A stretch of DNA of 64,000 nt. Source: Candidatus Palauibacter rhopaloidicola (lineage in GTDB: Bacteria > Gemmatimonadota > Gemmatimonadetes > Palauibacterales > Palauibacteraceae). The notes under the pieces are model-generated. The model searched no databases and had not been told where the DNA came from. It was given only the letters and a program-made list of their open reading frames with translations. Position numbers and translations under genes: made by a program. This document shows, piece after piece, positions 50,196 through 60,010 of this stretch. How positions within the stretch are numbered: the stretch's first letter is position 1; every line of letters starts with the position of its first letter. Location: NCBI GenBank assembly GCA_026914155.1, contig JAPPGH010000054.1:148359-212358 (forward strand). The letters run 5' to 3'.

Positions 50196-50431
50196 TCACC
50201 GAGGCCTTCCATGTACTTCTTGTTTGTCGACAGGTCCTCGGGCCCCTCGCAGGACCCGGCGAGATCCGCCACGAGATCCAGGGCCGACCTTGGCTGGGCG
50301 GCATCATCCCCGCTCAGAAACGTCTCAATGGCCTCGCGAATCAATGCCGATGCGCTGACGCCTCTGCGACGGGCGGCGACGTGGACCTCGGCGGCAAGAT
50401 GTTCGGACATTCTCAGTGAGACGATCGCCAT
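50192..50431 (-). CDS. vapB: Ribbon-helix-helix (CopG-type) antitoxin of the PIN toxin
   Basis: 79 residues from the ATG at 50431 (an ATG at 50470 adds 13 unconserved residues). AIVSLRMSEHLAAEVHVAARRRGVSASALIREAIETFL is a complete ribbon-helix-helix: DNA-contacting strand, then two helices. The C-terminal tail should wrap and block the PIN toxin. Four-base overlap with the toxin gene gives coupled translation, and the complex likely represses its own promoter. Confidence 0.88.
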   Translation of the reverse strand: MAIVSLRMSEHLAAEVHVAARRRGVSASALIREAIETFLSGDDAAQPRSALDLVADLAGSCEGPEDLSTNKKYMEGLGE

Positions 50432-50542
50432 GACCCTATTTCCATTGCTGCGTATGACATTAAGCGGCAATGGAGTATTACATCGACGGGGGCCATCGTC
50501 AAGCGAGAGGCTCGCCCCAGGATACCGGGATCCCTCACGCCT

Positions 50543-51826
50543 TCACGGACTCGACGAGGTCGCGGCCGTGTCGTCGATCGAGTCGATGACGAGGTTGAGC
50601 AGGCCGTCGATCGCGCCGCCGGGGATCCAGCGCGCCACCACGACGAGATCGTTCACGGGGTCGCAGTAGATCATGTTCGTGCCGTTCCCGAGGTGGGCCC
50701 ATGCCTCCGCGGGCGCGCTCGGATAGCGCTTGTTCCCCTCCTCGTTCGCGACGTTGAGCATGAAGTTCATGAACCCGTAGGAGCCGTTCGCCGGGCCCGG
50801 CGTCGTCGCGAGGTCGAACCATTCCTCCGACAGGAGTTGCCGGTCTCCCCACGTCCCGCGCCGCAGCGTGAAGAGGCCGAAGCGCGCCTGATCGCGGGCG
50901 CTGATGAACATGCCACCGCCCCAGTGGCCGCCGCCGCTCACCGACTGCACGCGACGTCCGTCGATCGTGACCCAGGAGTTCTCGTAGCCGTTCCAGCGCC
51001 AGGTCGGGGAGGCGCCGATCGGTCCCATCACGCGCTCGTGCAGCACCTCCGGCAGCGGGCGCCGCACGACGCTCATCGCGGCGAGCGCGAGGAGGTTCAC
51101 CCGCGTGTCGTTGTACTCGTACACGGACCCCGACGGGTGCCGGTCGCGCGTGAGCCAGCTGTCGGGATCGCCGCTCGGACGGTCGGCCCAGTCCGGCTTG
51201 CCCCACAGCGTGCCCTCCCAGTCGGACGTCTGCCGCAGGAGGTCGTCCCACGTGATCGTGCGGTTGTGCTCGGACTCGAACATCGTCGTCGGATCGGGCT
51301 TCCCGAACCCGATGCGGTCCACGCCGGGCTCCCCGTCCCCCGGCGGCACGTCGACCGGGGCCATGTACTCCCGCACCGTGTCGTCCAGCGAGCCGATGAG
51401 CCCCTCGTCCCACGCGAGTCCCACGGACGTCGAGAGGAAGGACTTGGTCACGCTGTACGTCATGTCGACGCGCTTGGTGTCCCCCCACTCCGCGACGATG
51501 TAGCCGTGACGCACGATCATCCCGGCCGGCCCGCCACGCACGTTGAAGGGGCCGATCCCCTCCCCGAGCGGTTCGCGCCCGAAGCTCCGGCTGTGCTGGA
51601 ACTCCCGGTCGCGCGCCTGGCTCGTCTCATGCTCGAGCGCGTATTCGACCGCGGCCTGGACGCCCGCCGCGCTCATCCCGACCTGCTCCGGCGTGCGCGT
51701 CTCCCACGCGTCCCCCCGCGCCGGCACGTACTGCGCGGCCACAACGCCCGGAAACGCGACCGTCGCTGAAACGGCAAGAAGACCAGCCCAAAGCACGCCA
51801 CGGCGCGTGCGAATCGTGCTCCGCAT
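50543..51826 (-). CDS. Serine hydrolase, beta-lactamase family, secreted
   Basis: 427 residues from the ATG at 51826, which has AGGAGG six bases upstream. The signal peptide ends near VVAAQ. Active-site motifs: SVTKS (Ser-x-x-Lys), YEYNDT (Y-x-N) and HLGNGT (H-x-G). Extra features are the class C line VREYMAPVDVP and a Trp-rich loop (WRWNGYENSW). Likely an exported esterase or peptidase; not obviously a drug-resistance beta-lactamase. Confidence 0.88.
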   Translation of the reverse strand: MRSTIRTRRGVLWAGLLAVSATVAFPGVVAAQYVPARGDAWETRTPEQVGMSAAGVQAAVEYALEHETSQARDREFQHSRSFGREPLGEGIGPFNVRGGPAGMIVRHGYIVAEWGDTKRVDMTYSVTKSFLSTSVGLAWDEGLIGSLDDTVREYMAPVDVPPGDGEPGVDRIGFGKPDPTTMFESEHNRTITWDDLLRQTSDWEGTLWGKPDWADRPSGDPDSWLTRDRHPSGSVYEYNDTRVNLLALAAMSVVRRPLPEVLHERVMGPIGASPTWRWNGYENSWVTIDGRRVQSVSGGGHWGGGMFISARDQARFGLFTLRRGTWGDRQLLSEEWFDLATTPGPANGSYGFMNFMLNVANEEGNKRYPSAPAEAWAHLGNGTNMIYCDPVNDLVVVARWIPGGAIDGLLNLVIDSIDDTAATSSSP

Positions 51827-51929
51827 GAGAACCTCCTGATTCAGACCGAGGACGGGTGGCATCGTAACGACTGGCACCGCCCCGGTACACGGGTACCGGA
51901 CGCCGGGCGATCAAGCACGGTTCCTTGAG

Positions 51930-52517
51930 CTAGGGCCGGCGCCGCCACCTTACGATCAGCCGGCGGACCCAGCGGATGGAGACGCTTGAGCCGACCGCGA
52001 GCACGCTCGCCAGCAGGTCGAACCCGATGTCGAACAGGTCGAACGTGCGGCTGGGCACGAAGAACTGGATGCACTCGTCGATCACGCCGACCGCCGTCGT
52101 CGCGGCGATGGCCAGCACGGCCGGCACCGGGACGCGCCTTCCGTGGACCTTCCGCTCCACCAGCGCCTCGTGGATGATGAGCGCCAGTACCGCGTACTCG
52201 ATGAGATGGGAACGCTCCGCGGCATCGATGCCGCGGGCGAAGCCGATGATCGCAATCGCCGCGACGCCCAGCGCGAAACCGACCTCCACGCCGCGCGACC
52301 CCTCCCTCAGCCCCTGCACCAAGATCGCGATCCCGATCAGGAACATGCCGGCGCTGAACATGGTCGGCGTGAGTTCGAGCAGCCCGCTCTCGCGCAACGC
52401 GTCGGCCAGCGTCCGCGCCAGATCGGCCGTCGCGTAGATCGCCACAACCACGGCCAGCGCCCAGATCCACAGGCGCCTTTCCCGTTTGGACGAGAACTCC
52501 GGCATCGGCATCTCCAT
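51930..52517 (-). CDS. VanZ family membrane protein
   Basis: 195 residues (ATG 52517; ATGs at 52511 and 52505 also fit, the last with GGAG seven bases before it). Five to six spans. SHLIEYAVLALI and IDECIQFFVPSRTFDLFDIGFDLLAS match the VanZ signatures (H-x-x-x-Y and D-E-x-x-Q...R...D). VanZ confers low teicoplanin resistance in enterococci, but most relatives have no known role. The gene is divergent from the secreted protein at 52616. Confidence 0.85.
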   Translation of the reverse strand: MEMPMPEFSSKRERRLWIWALAVVVAIYATADLARTLADALRESGLLELTPTMFSAGMFLIGIAILVQGLREGSRGVEVGFALGVAAIAIIGFARGIDAAERSHLIEYAVLALIIHEALVERKVHGRRVPVPAVLAIAATTAVGVIDECIQFFVPSRTFDLFDIGFDLLASVLAVGSSVSIRWVRRLIVRWRRRP

Positions 52518-52615
52518 CCCGGCTCGTGTGAATGGCCACCCCGTGAACCATCGCGCAACGAGCCATATGATTAGAAAGTGACGACCTGAGACGCTGAACC
52601 GCGGGGGAAGTTCCG

Positions 52616-53704
52616 ATGAAGGTAACCATGATTCGAGCAACGGTCGCGGTCGCGCTAGTTGCCGCGGTGTCGATCCCGGTCGCGCGGGCGCAGGATGGCG
52701 GCGCCGTGCCGCGCACGCCGGACGGGCGGCCGGACCTGCAGGGGAACTGGACGAACGGGACGATCACGCCCATCGAGCGGCCGCGGGGGTTCGAGGCCGT
52801 GCTCACACCCGAGCAGGTCGCCCAGATCGAGGGCGGCCGGCAGGAGTGCATCGAGGCCCACTCGGGATCCAGCGATCCGGACCGTGACGCGCCGGCGGAG
52901 GGCGGCATCACCATCGGGTGCGACTTCATCCTGGAGGCAGCGGCTGGCGGCACGGGCGGCTACAACCTCTTCTACCTGGACCGGGGGGATCAGGTCGCCG
53001 TCGTGAACGGAGAACCGCGCAGTTCCCTCCTCATGGTGCCGGAGGACGGCCGCATCCCCGCGCGCACCGCCGAGGCCCAGCAGCGTCTCGGCCAGCTCAT
53101 GGCCGCTCGCGGCCGGCACGGGGAGTACGACAACCCCGAGAACCGACCCCTCTCCGAGCGCTGCGTCGTCTCGTTCGGGTCCAACGCCGGCCCTCCGATG
53201 CTCCCCAACTACTTCTACAACAACAACTACACGATCGTGCAGACCCCCAACCACGTCGCGATCATGACCGAGATGGTGCACGACACCCGTATCATCCCGA
53301 TCGGCGTCGCGCCCGGCGCCGGGGAGGCCGACGTGGCCGGCGCCCCGCCATCTTTCCCGGACGCGATCCGGCCCTGGTTCGGGGATTCCCGCGGCTGGTG
53401 GGAGGACGACACGCTCGTCATCGAGACGTCGAAGCTCAACCCGCAGCAGCTCACCGCCTACCGCGAGTTCTTCGGCGCGAGTCCGAACATGAAGATCACG
53501 GAACGGCTCACGCGCGTGGACGCGCACACGATCAACTACGAGTTCCTGATCGACGACCCGGACACATGGGAGACCCCGTGGGGCGGCGAGGTCCCGTTCG
53601 CGAGGATGGACGACCTCCTCTACGAATACGCCTGCCACGAGGCGAACTACGCGCTGGAGAACGTCCTGCGCGGCGCGCGCGCGCAGGAGCGCGAGAACCG
53701 GTAA
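52616..53704 (+). CDS. Secreted protein of a family common in Acidobacteriota/Gemmatimonadota, unknown function
   Basis: 362 residues; signal peptide ends near ARAQD. RTPDGRPDLQGNWTNGT near the mature N-terminus, ENRPLSERCVVSF in the middle, and GWWEDDTLVIETSKLN plus a late MKITERLTRVDAHTINYEF are hallmark lines of a large, uncharacterised secreted family. A beta-rich fold is likely. The adjacent genes (VanZ and tRNA-Lys) say nothing about its job. Confidence 0.78.
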   Translation: MKVTMIRATVAVALVAAVSIPVARAQDGGAVPRTPDGRPDLQGNWTNGTITPIERPRGFEAVLTPEQVAQIEGGRQECIEAHSGSSDPDRDAPAEGGITIGCDFILEAAAGGTGGYNLFYLDRGDQVAVVNGEPRSSLLMVPEDGRIPARTAEAQQRLGQLMAARGRHGEYDNPENRPLSERCVVSFGSNAGPPMLPNYFYNNNYTIVQTPNHVAIMTEMVHDTRIIPIGVAPGAGEADVAGAPPSFPDAIRPWFGDSRGWWEDDTLVIETSKLNPQQLTAYREFFGASPNMKITERLTRVDAHTINYEFLIDDPDTWETPWGGEVPFARMDDLLYEYACHEANYALENVLRGARAQERENR

Positions 53705-53778
53705 GGCCCAGCCGACCCCGGGGAGCGCGAGGCGAGAAGGCGGGCGGAACGAGGAGGCGGGGAGGAGCTGGGGGAGAA

Positions 53779-53851
<73 letters not shown>

Positions 53852-54022
53852 GTACGACTTCACAAGCTCTCGGTCGCGGACTCGCGGTCAAGCCGCGCGG
53901 GCCCACGAAATGGAGCCGAGGGGATTCGGAACTCACCAGTCCCGCATGATCCCTACTCATCCTCGGTTGTGTTCTAAATTACTGTTATCGTAGAGATTTG
54001 CGAGCATTACGCGTTTCCCTAT

Positions 54023-54088
54023 CCGTCCCTTGCCGTCCCTCATCGTATCGGTTATTCTCTCTCAAATAGTAATAACGAGAGGGATAAC
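54023..54088. promoter_or_regulatory. Repeats in front of the integrase gene
   Basis: CCGTCCCT occurs twice, exactly ten bases apart (54023-54030 and 54033-54040), and GTTATTCTCTCTC (54051-54063) is inverted as GAGAGGGATAAC (54077-54088) just before the start codon. One-turn spacing of direct repeats is typical of excisionase or arm-type integrase sites; the second arm also overlaps the ribosome-binding site. Inference only. Confidence 0.4.
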
Positions 54089-54091
54089 ACC

Positions 54092-55252
54092 ATGAAGCGT
54101 CCGAAGAGGTTGAGCGCCAGCTTCGTCCGTACCGCAAACGTCCCAGGCCGCTACGGAGACGGCCGCGGCGGTCACGGACTGAGCCTGCTTGTCAAAGCTA
54201 ACACTTCCGGGGGGTTCTCGAAAAGTTTCTCGCAGCGCCTCCGCATCGGCGGGAAGCCCGTCATGATCGGGCTGGGCGCGTATCCGGTGGTCACGCTTGC
54301 ACGGGCCCGGGAGAAGGCCCTCAAGAACGCCCGCCTCGTGGAGCAGGGCAAAGACCCTCGTACGGGGACGGTCCCAACGTTCGAGCAGGCCGCAGAGCAG
54401 GTGATCGCGCTACGTCGCGAGGGGTGGCGTGGCACGGGGAGCGAGACCCAGTGGCGGGCTATGCTCGCACGGTACGCCTTCCCGTTGATTGGCTCAAAAC
54501 CCGTTGACAAGGTGGATTCTGCCGATGTCCTCGCCATCCTCGGTCCGATCTGGTTCACGAAGGCGGAGACAGCCCGGAGGCTCAAGCAACGGCTCGGGGC
54601 GATCATGCGCTGGGCGACCGTCGCGGGGCACCGAACCGCAGCCGACCCGGTTGCCGGGATAGGTGAGGCCCTCCCGAAGCAGAACGGAGGTAAGAGGCAC
54701 TTCGCTTCGCTGCCTCACTCTGAGGTCGCTGGCGCGCTGGCGAGGATCGGGGCGTCGAGCGCATGGAAGGCGACGAAGCTCGTTCTCGAACTCCAGATCC
54801 TCACGGCCGTCCGTCCTTCCGAAGCGCGCCTCGCTGGGTGGCAGGAGATTGACCTACAGGGACGGCTCTGGACCATCCCGGGTGAGCGCACGAAGTCGGG
54901 CAAGCCGCATCGCGTCCCGTTATCCGCCCGGGCCGTCGAGGTCCTCAAGCAGGCTTGTGAGTTGTCCGGTCCTGGGGGCCTGATCTTCCCGGCTCCGAGC
55001 GGGAGACCGATCTCGATCGCAACCCCCTCGAAGCTGCTCAAGGATCTCGGGATTCCGGCCGTCGCGCACGGCTTCCGCGCAAGCTTCCGGTCATGGGCAG
55101 CCGAGGCGGGTCACTCCCGGGAGGTGGCCGAGGCCGCGCTAGGGCACGTCGTGGGTGGCGTCGAGGGCTCCTATCAACGCAGTGACCTGCTGGACGCGAG
55201 GCGTGGTCTAATGGAGGATTGGGCCTCCACATGCAGTTGCGAAGTCTCTTAG
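54092..55252 (+). CDS. int: Tyrosine integrase, P4/DUF4102 type
   Basis: 386 residues. Residues about 1-80 form the DUF4102 arm-binding domain (DGRGGHGLSLLVKANTSGGF, then IGLGAYPVVTLARAREKA). The catalytic set is complete: Arg in TAVRPSEARLA, Lys in ERTKSGKPHRVPLS, H-x-x-R in AHGFRASFRSWAAEAG, His in ALGHVVGG and Tyr in SYQRSD. Such integrases insert genomic islands at tRNA genes. The gene looks active, and follows an AT-rich regulatory region. Confidence 0.95.
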   Translation: MKRPKRLSASFVRTANVPGRYGDGRGGHGLSLLVKANTSGGFSKSFSQRLRIGGKPVMIGLGAYPVVTLARAREKALKNARLVEQGKDPRTGTVPTFEQAAEQVIALRREGWRGTGSETQWRAMLARYAFPLIGSKPVDKVDSADVLAILGPIWFTKAETARRLKQRLGAIMRWATVAGHRTAADPVAGIGEALPKQNGGKRHFASLPHSEVAGALARIGASSAWKATKLVLELQILTAVRPSEARLAGWQEIDLQGRLWTIPGERTKSGKPHRVPLSARAVEVLKQACELSGPGGLIFPAPSGRPISIATPSKLLKDLGIPAVAHGFRASFRSWAAEAGHSREVAEAALGHVVGGVEGSYQRSDLLDARRGLMEDWASTCSCEVS

Positions 55253-55383
55253 ACCGAACCCACCCGGGACGTCCCAGGACCGCCAAGGACTACTAGGTAT
55301 GCGCTAACTGCCTACGTGGACAGCGTCCGGCTGGGCGGACGTGGGCGTGCGGATTAGCAGGATCGGGCTCGAATCGCGGTGTG

Positions 55384-56235
55384 CTACGCCTCGACCAACA
55401 TGGTTTCTTCGGGCGGCCATGTCGCCACTTGGTCGCGGAGGGACAGCAGGCTGTGGATCATCACTTGGAGCCGCTCCACATCCTCGCGTGAAGCGGCGTA
55501 GTCCCGGGCGTGTGCGACGGGGTTTCGGAGGAAGTCGTTGATCTTCCGGAGCTGTGACTTATTCCGGCGGCGAGATCCCACCCAGACACCGGGATCACTG
55601 AGGCTTAGTAGGATCTTCGCCTTGTCCCAGAACGTCGTGTAGTGAAGCGAGTCAACCTCGCTATCGTTCTTCCGGCTCAGCTGAATCAGTTCATCAACCT
55701 TTTGCCTCGCGTCGGAACCCAGGTCTTCCAACCAAGCATCTCCGGACGGGTACCTGCACCTAATCGCTCGGGTCATTTCCAGTTCGAGTCCGGTGATCAA
55801 GCCGAAAAGCGCCGTTCGAACGGGGAGCTTCTGCAGATCGGACCAGGTGACGAGTCCAGAGATTCCGTTACCGGAAACCACCAGACGATAGGGTCTGTCG
55901 TCGACCTCCCTCAGAAAATCCAGGATGGTGCCATCGCTGCCGATCAGATTCTTGGGCGAGAGCGGATCCATGAGGGTTTCGACGACCTGTCCCTCCATTG
56001 ATGGATTCTCGTCCCGGCGGATCGTGCGGAAGAGTCCGACGATCTCGGTTCGATCCTCCACCGGGATGTAGTCGTAGGCCTCCCGCCGTGAACCGTTCCC
56101 GGCGCGGTTGCGATCCAGAACTTCAGCGGCCCTCTCCTGAGGGCAGCACGTTACGAGATCGTTGCGTGGAGTCTGGATCAGCTTGACCGTGAGCCCCGCG
56201 TGCAGCGTCTCAAACGGGCCGGCGTCCTGTCTCAT
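55384..56235 (-). CDS. CBS-domain protein with HEPN-like helical C-terminus, unknown
   Basis: 283 residues from the ATG at 56235, which overlaps the metallopeptidase stop (ATGA). Residues about 90-150 (LIGSDGTILDFLREVDDRPYRLVVSGNGISGLVTWSDLQK, in part) match one CBS motif, and the helical rest includes LITGLELEMTRAIR and a KINDFLRNPVAHARDYA line, whose R-N-x-V-A-H resembles the R-x4-6-H element of HEPN nucleases. Single-CBS plus HEPN-like proteins are often found in defence islands. A regulatory RNase is possible but unproven. Confidence 0.65.
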   Translation of the reverse strand: MRQDAGPFETLHAGLTVKLIQTPRNDLVTCCPQERAAEVLDRNRAGNGSRREAYDYIPVEDRTEIVGLFRTIRRDENPSMEGQVVETLMDPLSPKNLIGSDGTILDFLREVDDRPYRLVVSGNGISGLVTWSDLQKLPVRTALFGLITGLELEMTRAIRCRYPSGDAWLEDLGSDARQKVDELIQLSRKNDSEVDSLHYTTFWDKAKILLSLSDPGVWVGSRRRNKSQLRKINDFLRNPVAHARDYAASREDVERLQVMIHSLLSLRDQVATWPPEETMLVEA

Positions 56236-59189
56236 CGGATCCGAAGAGCCCACACCGAGACATGGCCGGGCACCGGAGCACCATTCGGCAACGTTACTCG
56301 GAGGCTCGTGGGCCCGCGAGAACCGATCGGCGTCCATTGGAGGTAGAAGGTAGAGCCGGCGCGTACGTTCCATCTGCCTTCGAACCTGGCTGCCGACGAG
56401 ACCCAAGGCTGCGGGCGGAACTGAACGTTCCGAAGGCCACCTATGATACCATGGATGTTCCAGGTGCTGAACCAATTCCAAGAGCCCCCGTCCGGGCCGG
56501 GGCGTCCGTCCAGCCATAGGCCCATGTAGAAGTCTGCCAAGATCCTTTCGCGCCGCCATGAACTGACCTCTTCCAGAGCAGCGAGCCCCAACGAGGGAGA
56601 TTGCGTGAGCCATCGCATCAGCGCCGACTCGCCACCCGAGTATTCGCCGCCCCAGCGGTCCATCGCGTACCGTAAGACAACTGACGGAACGCCGTACACT
56701 GCTCTGAAGGAGCCCTTGCACGGCCCGTCGTTTCCGTCCTCCGGCCTGCCCATCCAACTGCATTCTTCCGGCGCACCCTCGACCCGCCCTGCGGGTCCGG
56801 CATCAGAATTGTAACCGAAGAAACGAAGCAGATCTCGAAGCCACCAGTGATACCAAGTGCTGCCGGCCACGTACTCGGCGTAACCGAGATTCATGCCCGA
56901 CCCGTGTCCGAACAGCCGATAGGCAACCAATTCTTCCGACAGTGTAGCACCACCCTCGAGTTCCCATCTTGTCAGGCGAGCGCCGCCAAAGACTTGAGCG
57001 TTCGCCTGAACGATGTGCGCGATTTCGTGTGCTAGCAGGGACGGGTAGTACTCGAAGGTTTGCTGCCGCGTCCATGCCTGACCGACGACCCCCCCGGGGT
57101 CGGGAACGCGACCGAAGAATACCTCGCCGTGATTGCTGGTCCCACACATCGACCGCGGATAAAGATCTGGAGACCAGACCCAACCTCCAATGAAGGTCGC
57201 GTCACGATCTTCCCGGTTGACCTCCTTGGTCATGAGAATCAGAATCCTGCCGTTCCCGTCGACATCCGAAAGTCTGCCGAAGTACCGGTCGTGCACGTTC
57301 TTCACCTGGCCAGCGTAGAAGGCGTCCAGCGCCGCCAGTTCGGAATCCGTGAAGGTGCCACTCGGGTTCTCGATGTCGTCAAGCCAGACCGTGCGATCTC
57401 CAACGAGGCGCACGACGGCACGGACCTGCCTGCGAGAGCGGCATCTAAAGTCGTTGCCGCCTGCGAAGAGTGTCATCGTATCGCCTGTCACGACGGTGCG
57501 GGCCTGCCGGGAGCCAGCCTGGGGAGGAAGCGGACCCAATCGGCTGAGCATTTCGTCGCTGCTCGCCATGATTTCGTTATGGCGCTCCCAATCGCGCTGC
57601 GGGTTGGGAGACTGCCCGTCGGGCGCGAGCCGCAGGCCGGTCGCCGCTGGTGCGGGCGGTGGTGAGAAAACGCCCACCGGCAAGTCCGCCACCTCGTACG
57701 CTGCCGGTGCGAGGCCGGCCGCCGCCACAGCCTGCCCGCGGGCGGCAGCGACAGTCGGATCACCGGGAATGCTCGTCATCGTGACCGGCGTCAGGGAGGA
57801 CGGATCTTCGGAGGTAGAAAGGACGCCGATCAGGTAGTCATCGCCGGTGGCGCCACCGGGCAAGTGGAGGCAGCCGTTACCGGCATGGCTAACCTTGTAG
57901 TATCCCGGCGGAAGGTCGATATCGTCGCGACTGAGCGGAGTCACGCCAACCGTGTGCGTGTCGCTGCTGCCGAATGCGGTCACACGCAGTACTGCTTGCC
58001 GGGGCGGCAGGCAGTCGGCGTACGGGACGGTGATCGAGAGGCTCGTGGAACTTGCCGCAGTCACGGTGGCGCGTAGGCCACCGACTAGAACGATGTTGTT
58101 GCCGGCGACACGGGCAAACCCCGAACCGCGGATGGTCGCCGGTGCGCCCTCGAGCAGCACCGTGGGCTCAACTCTCGAAATGATGACCGCCCCCCGCGCC
58201 TGCACCGTCACCCGGAAGGCTTGACTGGCGCTGAGGCCGTCGCCGTCCGTGACGGTGACGGTGACCATCGCCGTTCCGGGCGCCACCGCGACGATGCCGA
58301 AGTCGCCGCCCGACACTATGGCAAGGACGATGGACGCGTCGGTCGTACCGGCCGCGTAGGTCAACGCGTCCCCGTCCGGATCGGCGAAGTGCTCGGATCC
58401 GGTCCATTCACGCACCTCTCCCACGGTCAGCCCTTGGGCCGGGATCGTAGCGGTGACAACTGGCGCCTGGTTGGGAACCGTGACGTTGAAGCTGTCGGCG
58501 ACCGTCAGGCCCCTGGGGTCCGCCGCCGTCACGAAGATCGTGGTGTGTCCCTTGGCGCTCGCGCGGACGGTCAACGTTGAGCCCGATACCGATGCGGTGG
58601 CCACCGCTTCGTTCGACGTCTCCGACGCGTAGCTGAGCGTGTCTCCGTCAGGATCGCGGAAGTAGCCTTCGAGGTCGAATACGGTCGAACCGCCAACGGC
58701 GAGTTCCTGATTGGGAATCGTGTCCGTCCGCTCGGGGGCGCGGTTGGGAACGGTGACGTTGAAGCTCTGCGCGGCGCTGGCGGCGTCCGGGTCGGTCGCC
58801 GTAACCGTGATTGTCGCCGTCCCAGGTGCGACTGCCCTCACCGTGACCGCGTTACCCGACGCCGTAGCAGTGGCAGATGTTGTGTCCGAGGAAGCAGCGG
58901 AGTAGCTGAGCGCGTCCCCATCGGGATCGGAGAAGTACTGCGACACATCCAACGTCTCCGTTTCGCCCACGGCGAGTTCGACGGCGGGGACCGTGCCCAC
59001 GACCGTCGGCGCCCGGTTGGGAGGCGGTGGGGGTGGAGGAGGTGGCGGGGCCGGTCCCGCGCTATCGCCGCCGCAGGCAGCCGCCAGACCGGCGACGAGT
59101 CCGAGCAGCAGTACTGTGCCTTGATGCCGTCCGCAGACAACGCGGGACCAGATTCGGCGGGGCACCCGCCGGGCGAAGGCTATCGGCAT
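56232..59189 (-). CDS. Large lipoprotein with three Ig/cadherin-like repeats, IPT domain and zinc metallopeptidase domain
   Basis: 985 residues from the ATG at 59189 (ATG 59228 and GTG 59261 lie upstream). Signal with lipobox GLAAACGG, then a poly-proline linker and three about 90-residue repeats, each with NxAP, a conserved DPDGDxLxY turn and an xFxVTVP end. An IPT/TIG-like domain (ISRVEPTVLLEGAPATIRGSGF) follows. The C-terminal 400 residues hold LLAHEIAHIVQ (57011-57040) and WELEGGATLSEELVAY, the HExxH and downstream Glu of a gluzincin like M30 hyicolysin. It would act at the cell surface. Confidence 0.8.
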   Translation of the reverse strand: MPIAFARRVPRRIWSRVVCGRHQGTVLLLGLVAGLAAACGGDSAGPAPPPPPPPPPPNRAPTVVGTVPAVELAVGETETLDVSQYFSDPDGDALSYSAASSDTTSATATASGNAVTVRAVAPGTATITVTATDPDAASAAQSFNVTVPNRAPERTDTIPNQELAVGGSTVFDLEGYFRDPDGDTLSYASETSNEAVATASVSGSTLTVRASAKGHTTIFVTAADPRGLTVADSFNVTVPNQAPVVTATIPAQGLTVGEVREWTGSEHFADPDGDALTYAAGTTDASIVLAIVSGGDFGIVAVAPGTAMVTVTVTDGDGLSASQAFRVTVQARGAVIISRVEPTVLLEGAPATIRGSGFARVAGNNIVLVGGLRATVTAASSTSLSITVPYADCLPPRQAVLRVTAFGSSDTHTVGVTPLSRDDIDLPPGYYKVSHAGNGCLHLPGGATGDDYLIGVLSTSEDPSSLTPVTMTSIPGDPTVAAARGQAVAAAGLAPAAYEVADLPVGVFSPPPAPAATGLRLAPDGQSPNPQRDWERHNEIMASSDEMLSRLGPLPPQAGSRQARTVVTGDTMTLFAGGNDFRCRSRRQVRAVVRLVGDRTVWLDDIENPSGTFTDSELAALDAFYAGQVKNVHDRYFGRLSDVDGNGRILILMTKEVNREDRDATFIGGWVWSPDLYPRSMCGTSNHGEVFFGRVPDPGGVVGQAWTRQQTFEYYPSLLAHEIAHIVQANAQVFGGARLTRWELEGGATLSEELVAYRLFGHGSGMNLGYAEYVAGSTWYHWWLRDLLRFFGYNSDAGPAGRVEGAPEECSWMGRPEDGNDGPCKGSFRAVYGVPSVVLRYAMDRWGGEYSGGESALMRWLTQSPSLGLAALEEVSSWRRERILADFYMGLWLDGRPGPDGGSWNWFSTWNIHGIIGGLRNVQFRPQPWVSSAARFEGRWNVRAGSTFYLQWTPIGSRGPTSLRVTLPNGAPVPGHVSVWALRIR

Positions 59190-60010
59190 CGTCGAGCTGG
59201 GCAATACAGGCCTCCCTCGTCTACCCATACCGTCTGGATCGTCTTGTAGGGTCCGGCACACGGATGGTTCCGGGCCTTGGCACCAACTCGCAGGAATGCG
59301 GGAAGACCCTGCCTATTCGCCCGGTTACGGTGATCAGCCGCCGCCGTTGGAACATCGGCTCTTGTATTCGGCAGGTAACCCGGCTTGGGTTCCTGCGGTG
59401 GTGCCGATGCTGATCTAATCGATCAGGGCTGAACCGGTCAAGGTATGACACTGCCGGTTCCGAACTTCCGGCCGAGACCCTGTCGCGGATGCAAGCGCCA
59501 AACTGTCGCGGGGGACGACGAGCTGCGTGCGCCGCGGAGTGGCGAAGGACGTAGAGCGCGCCAGAGCCCGCGTCGCTGCAGGTTACGATCGCGACCAGCG
59601 TGTCGTCCGGACCGCTTGAGGTCGTCGCTCTAGGCACTCAGACCGACATGCCATCCTCCTGCCGAACAAGCTTTCCTGGGAGCCGTCGAGACCTCACCGG
59701 CGGCGAGCCGTAAACACATGGTTCTGCATCTCGTTGCTCCGCAGGCGGGTGGGTAATAGGCCATTTCCCATTGCCTTGCGCCGCTTGCCAACAGTCCGTT
59801 TTGGTTCTCGGGAATGGAGAGCCTTGCGAAGCAGTTCGAGCGGCGCCGTCGGCCGTCGTTCGGCGCATGCCGTTGTCGCCGTCGGAGTTCGCACGATCGG
59901 TGGGAAGGTCGGCGACTGCGGACCGGATTCTCCCGTTCATGGCGGCCCACGACCAGGCTCACGAGCCGGACGGGCCGGAGACTCATCATCGAGACAAGGA
60001 GAACGGAGTG
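59190..60010. other. 821-base stretch without a supportable gene
   Basis: Contains the upstream regions of the metallopeptidase gene (left) and the AlpA-type gene (right). Several open frames exist on both strands, the longest on the minus strand around 59630-60388, but none has a recognisable domain or a good ribosome-binding site, and the longest runs antisense through the AlpA gene. A small RNA cannot be excluded. AAGGAGAACGGAGTG just before 60011 is the AlpA ribosome-binding site. Confidence 0.5.

Noticed and set aside
52616..53704. Treating the secreted protein next to VanZ as part of a glycopeptide-resistance cluster
   Set aside because: No van ligase, dehydrogenase or dipeptidase genes are nearby; VanZ-like proteins are common outside such clusters.
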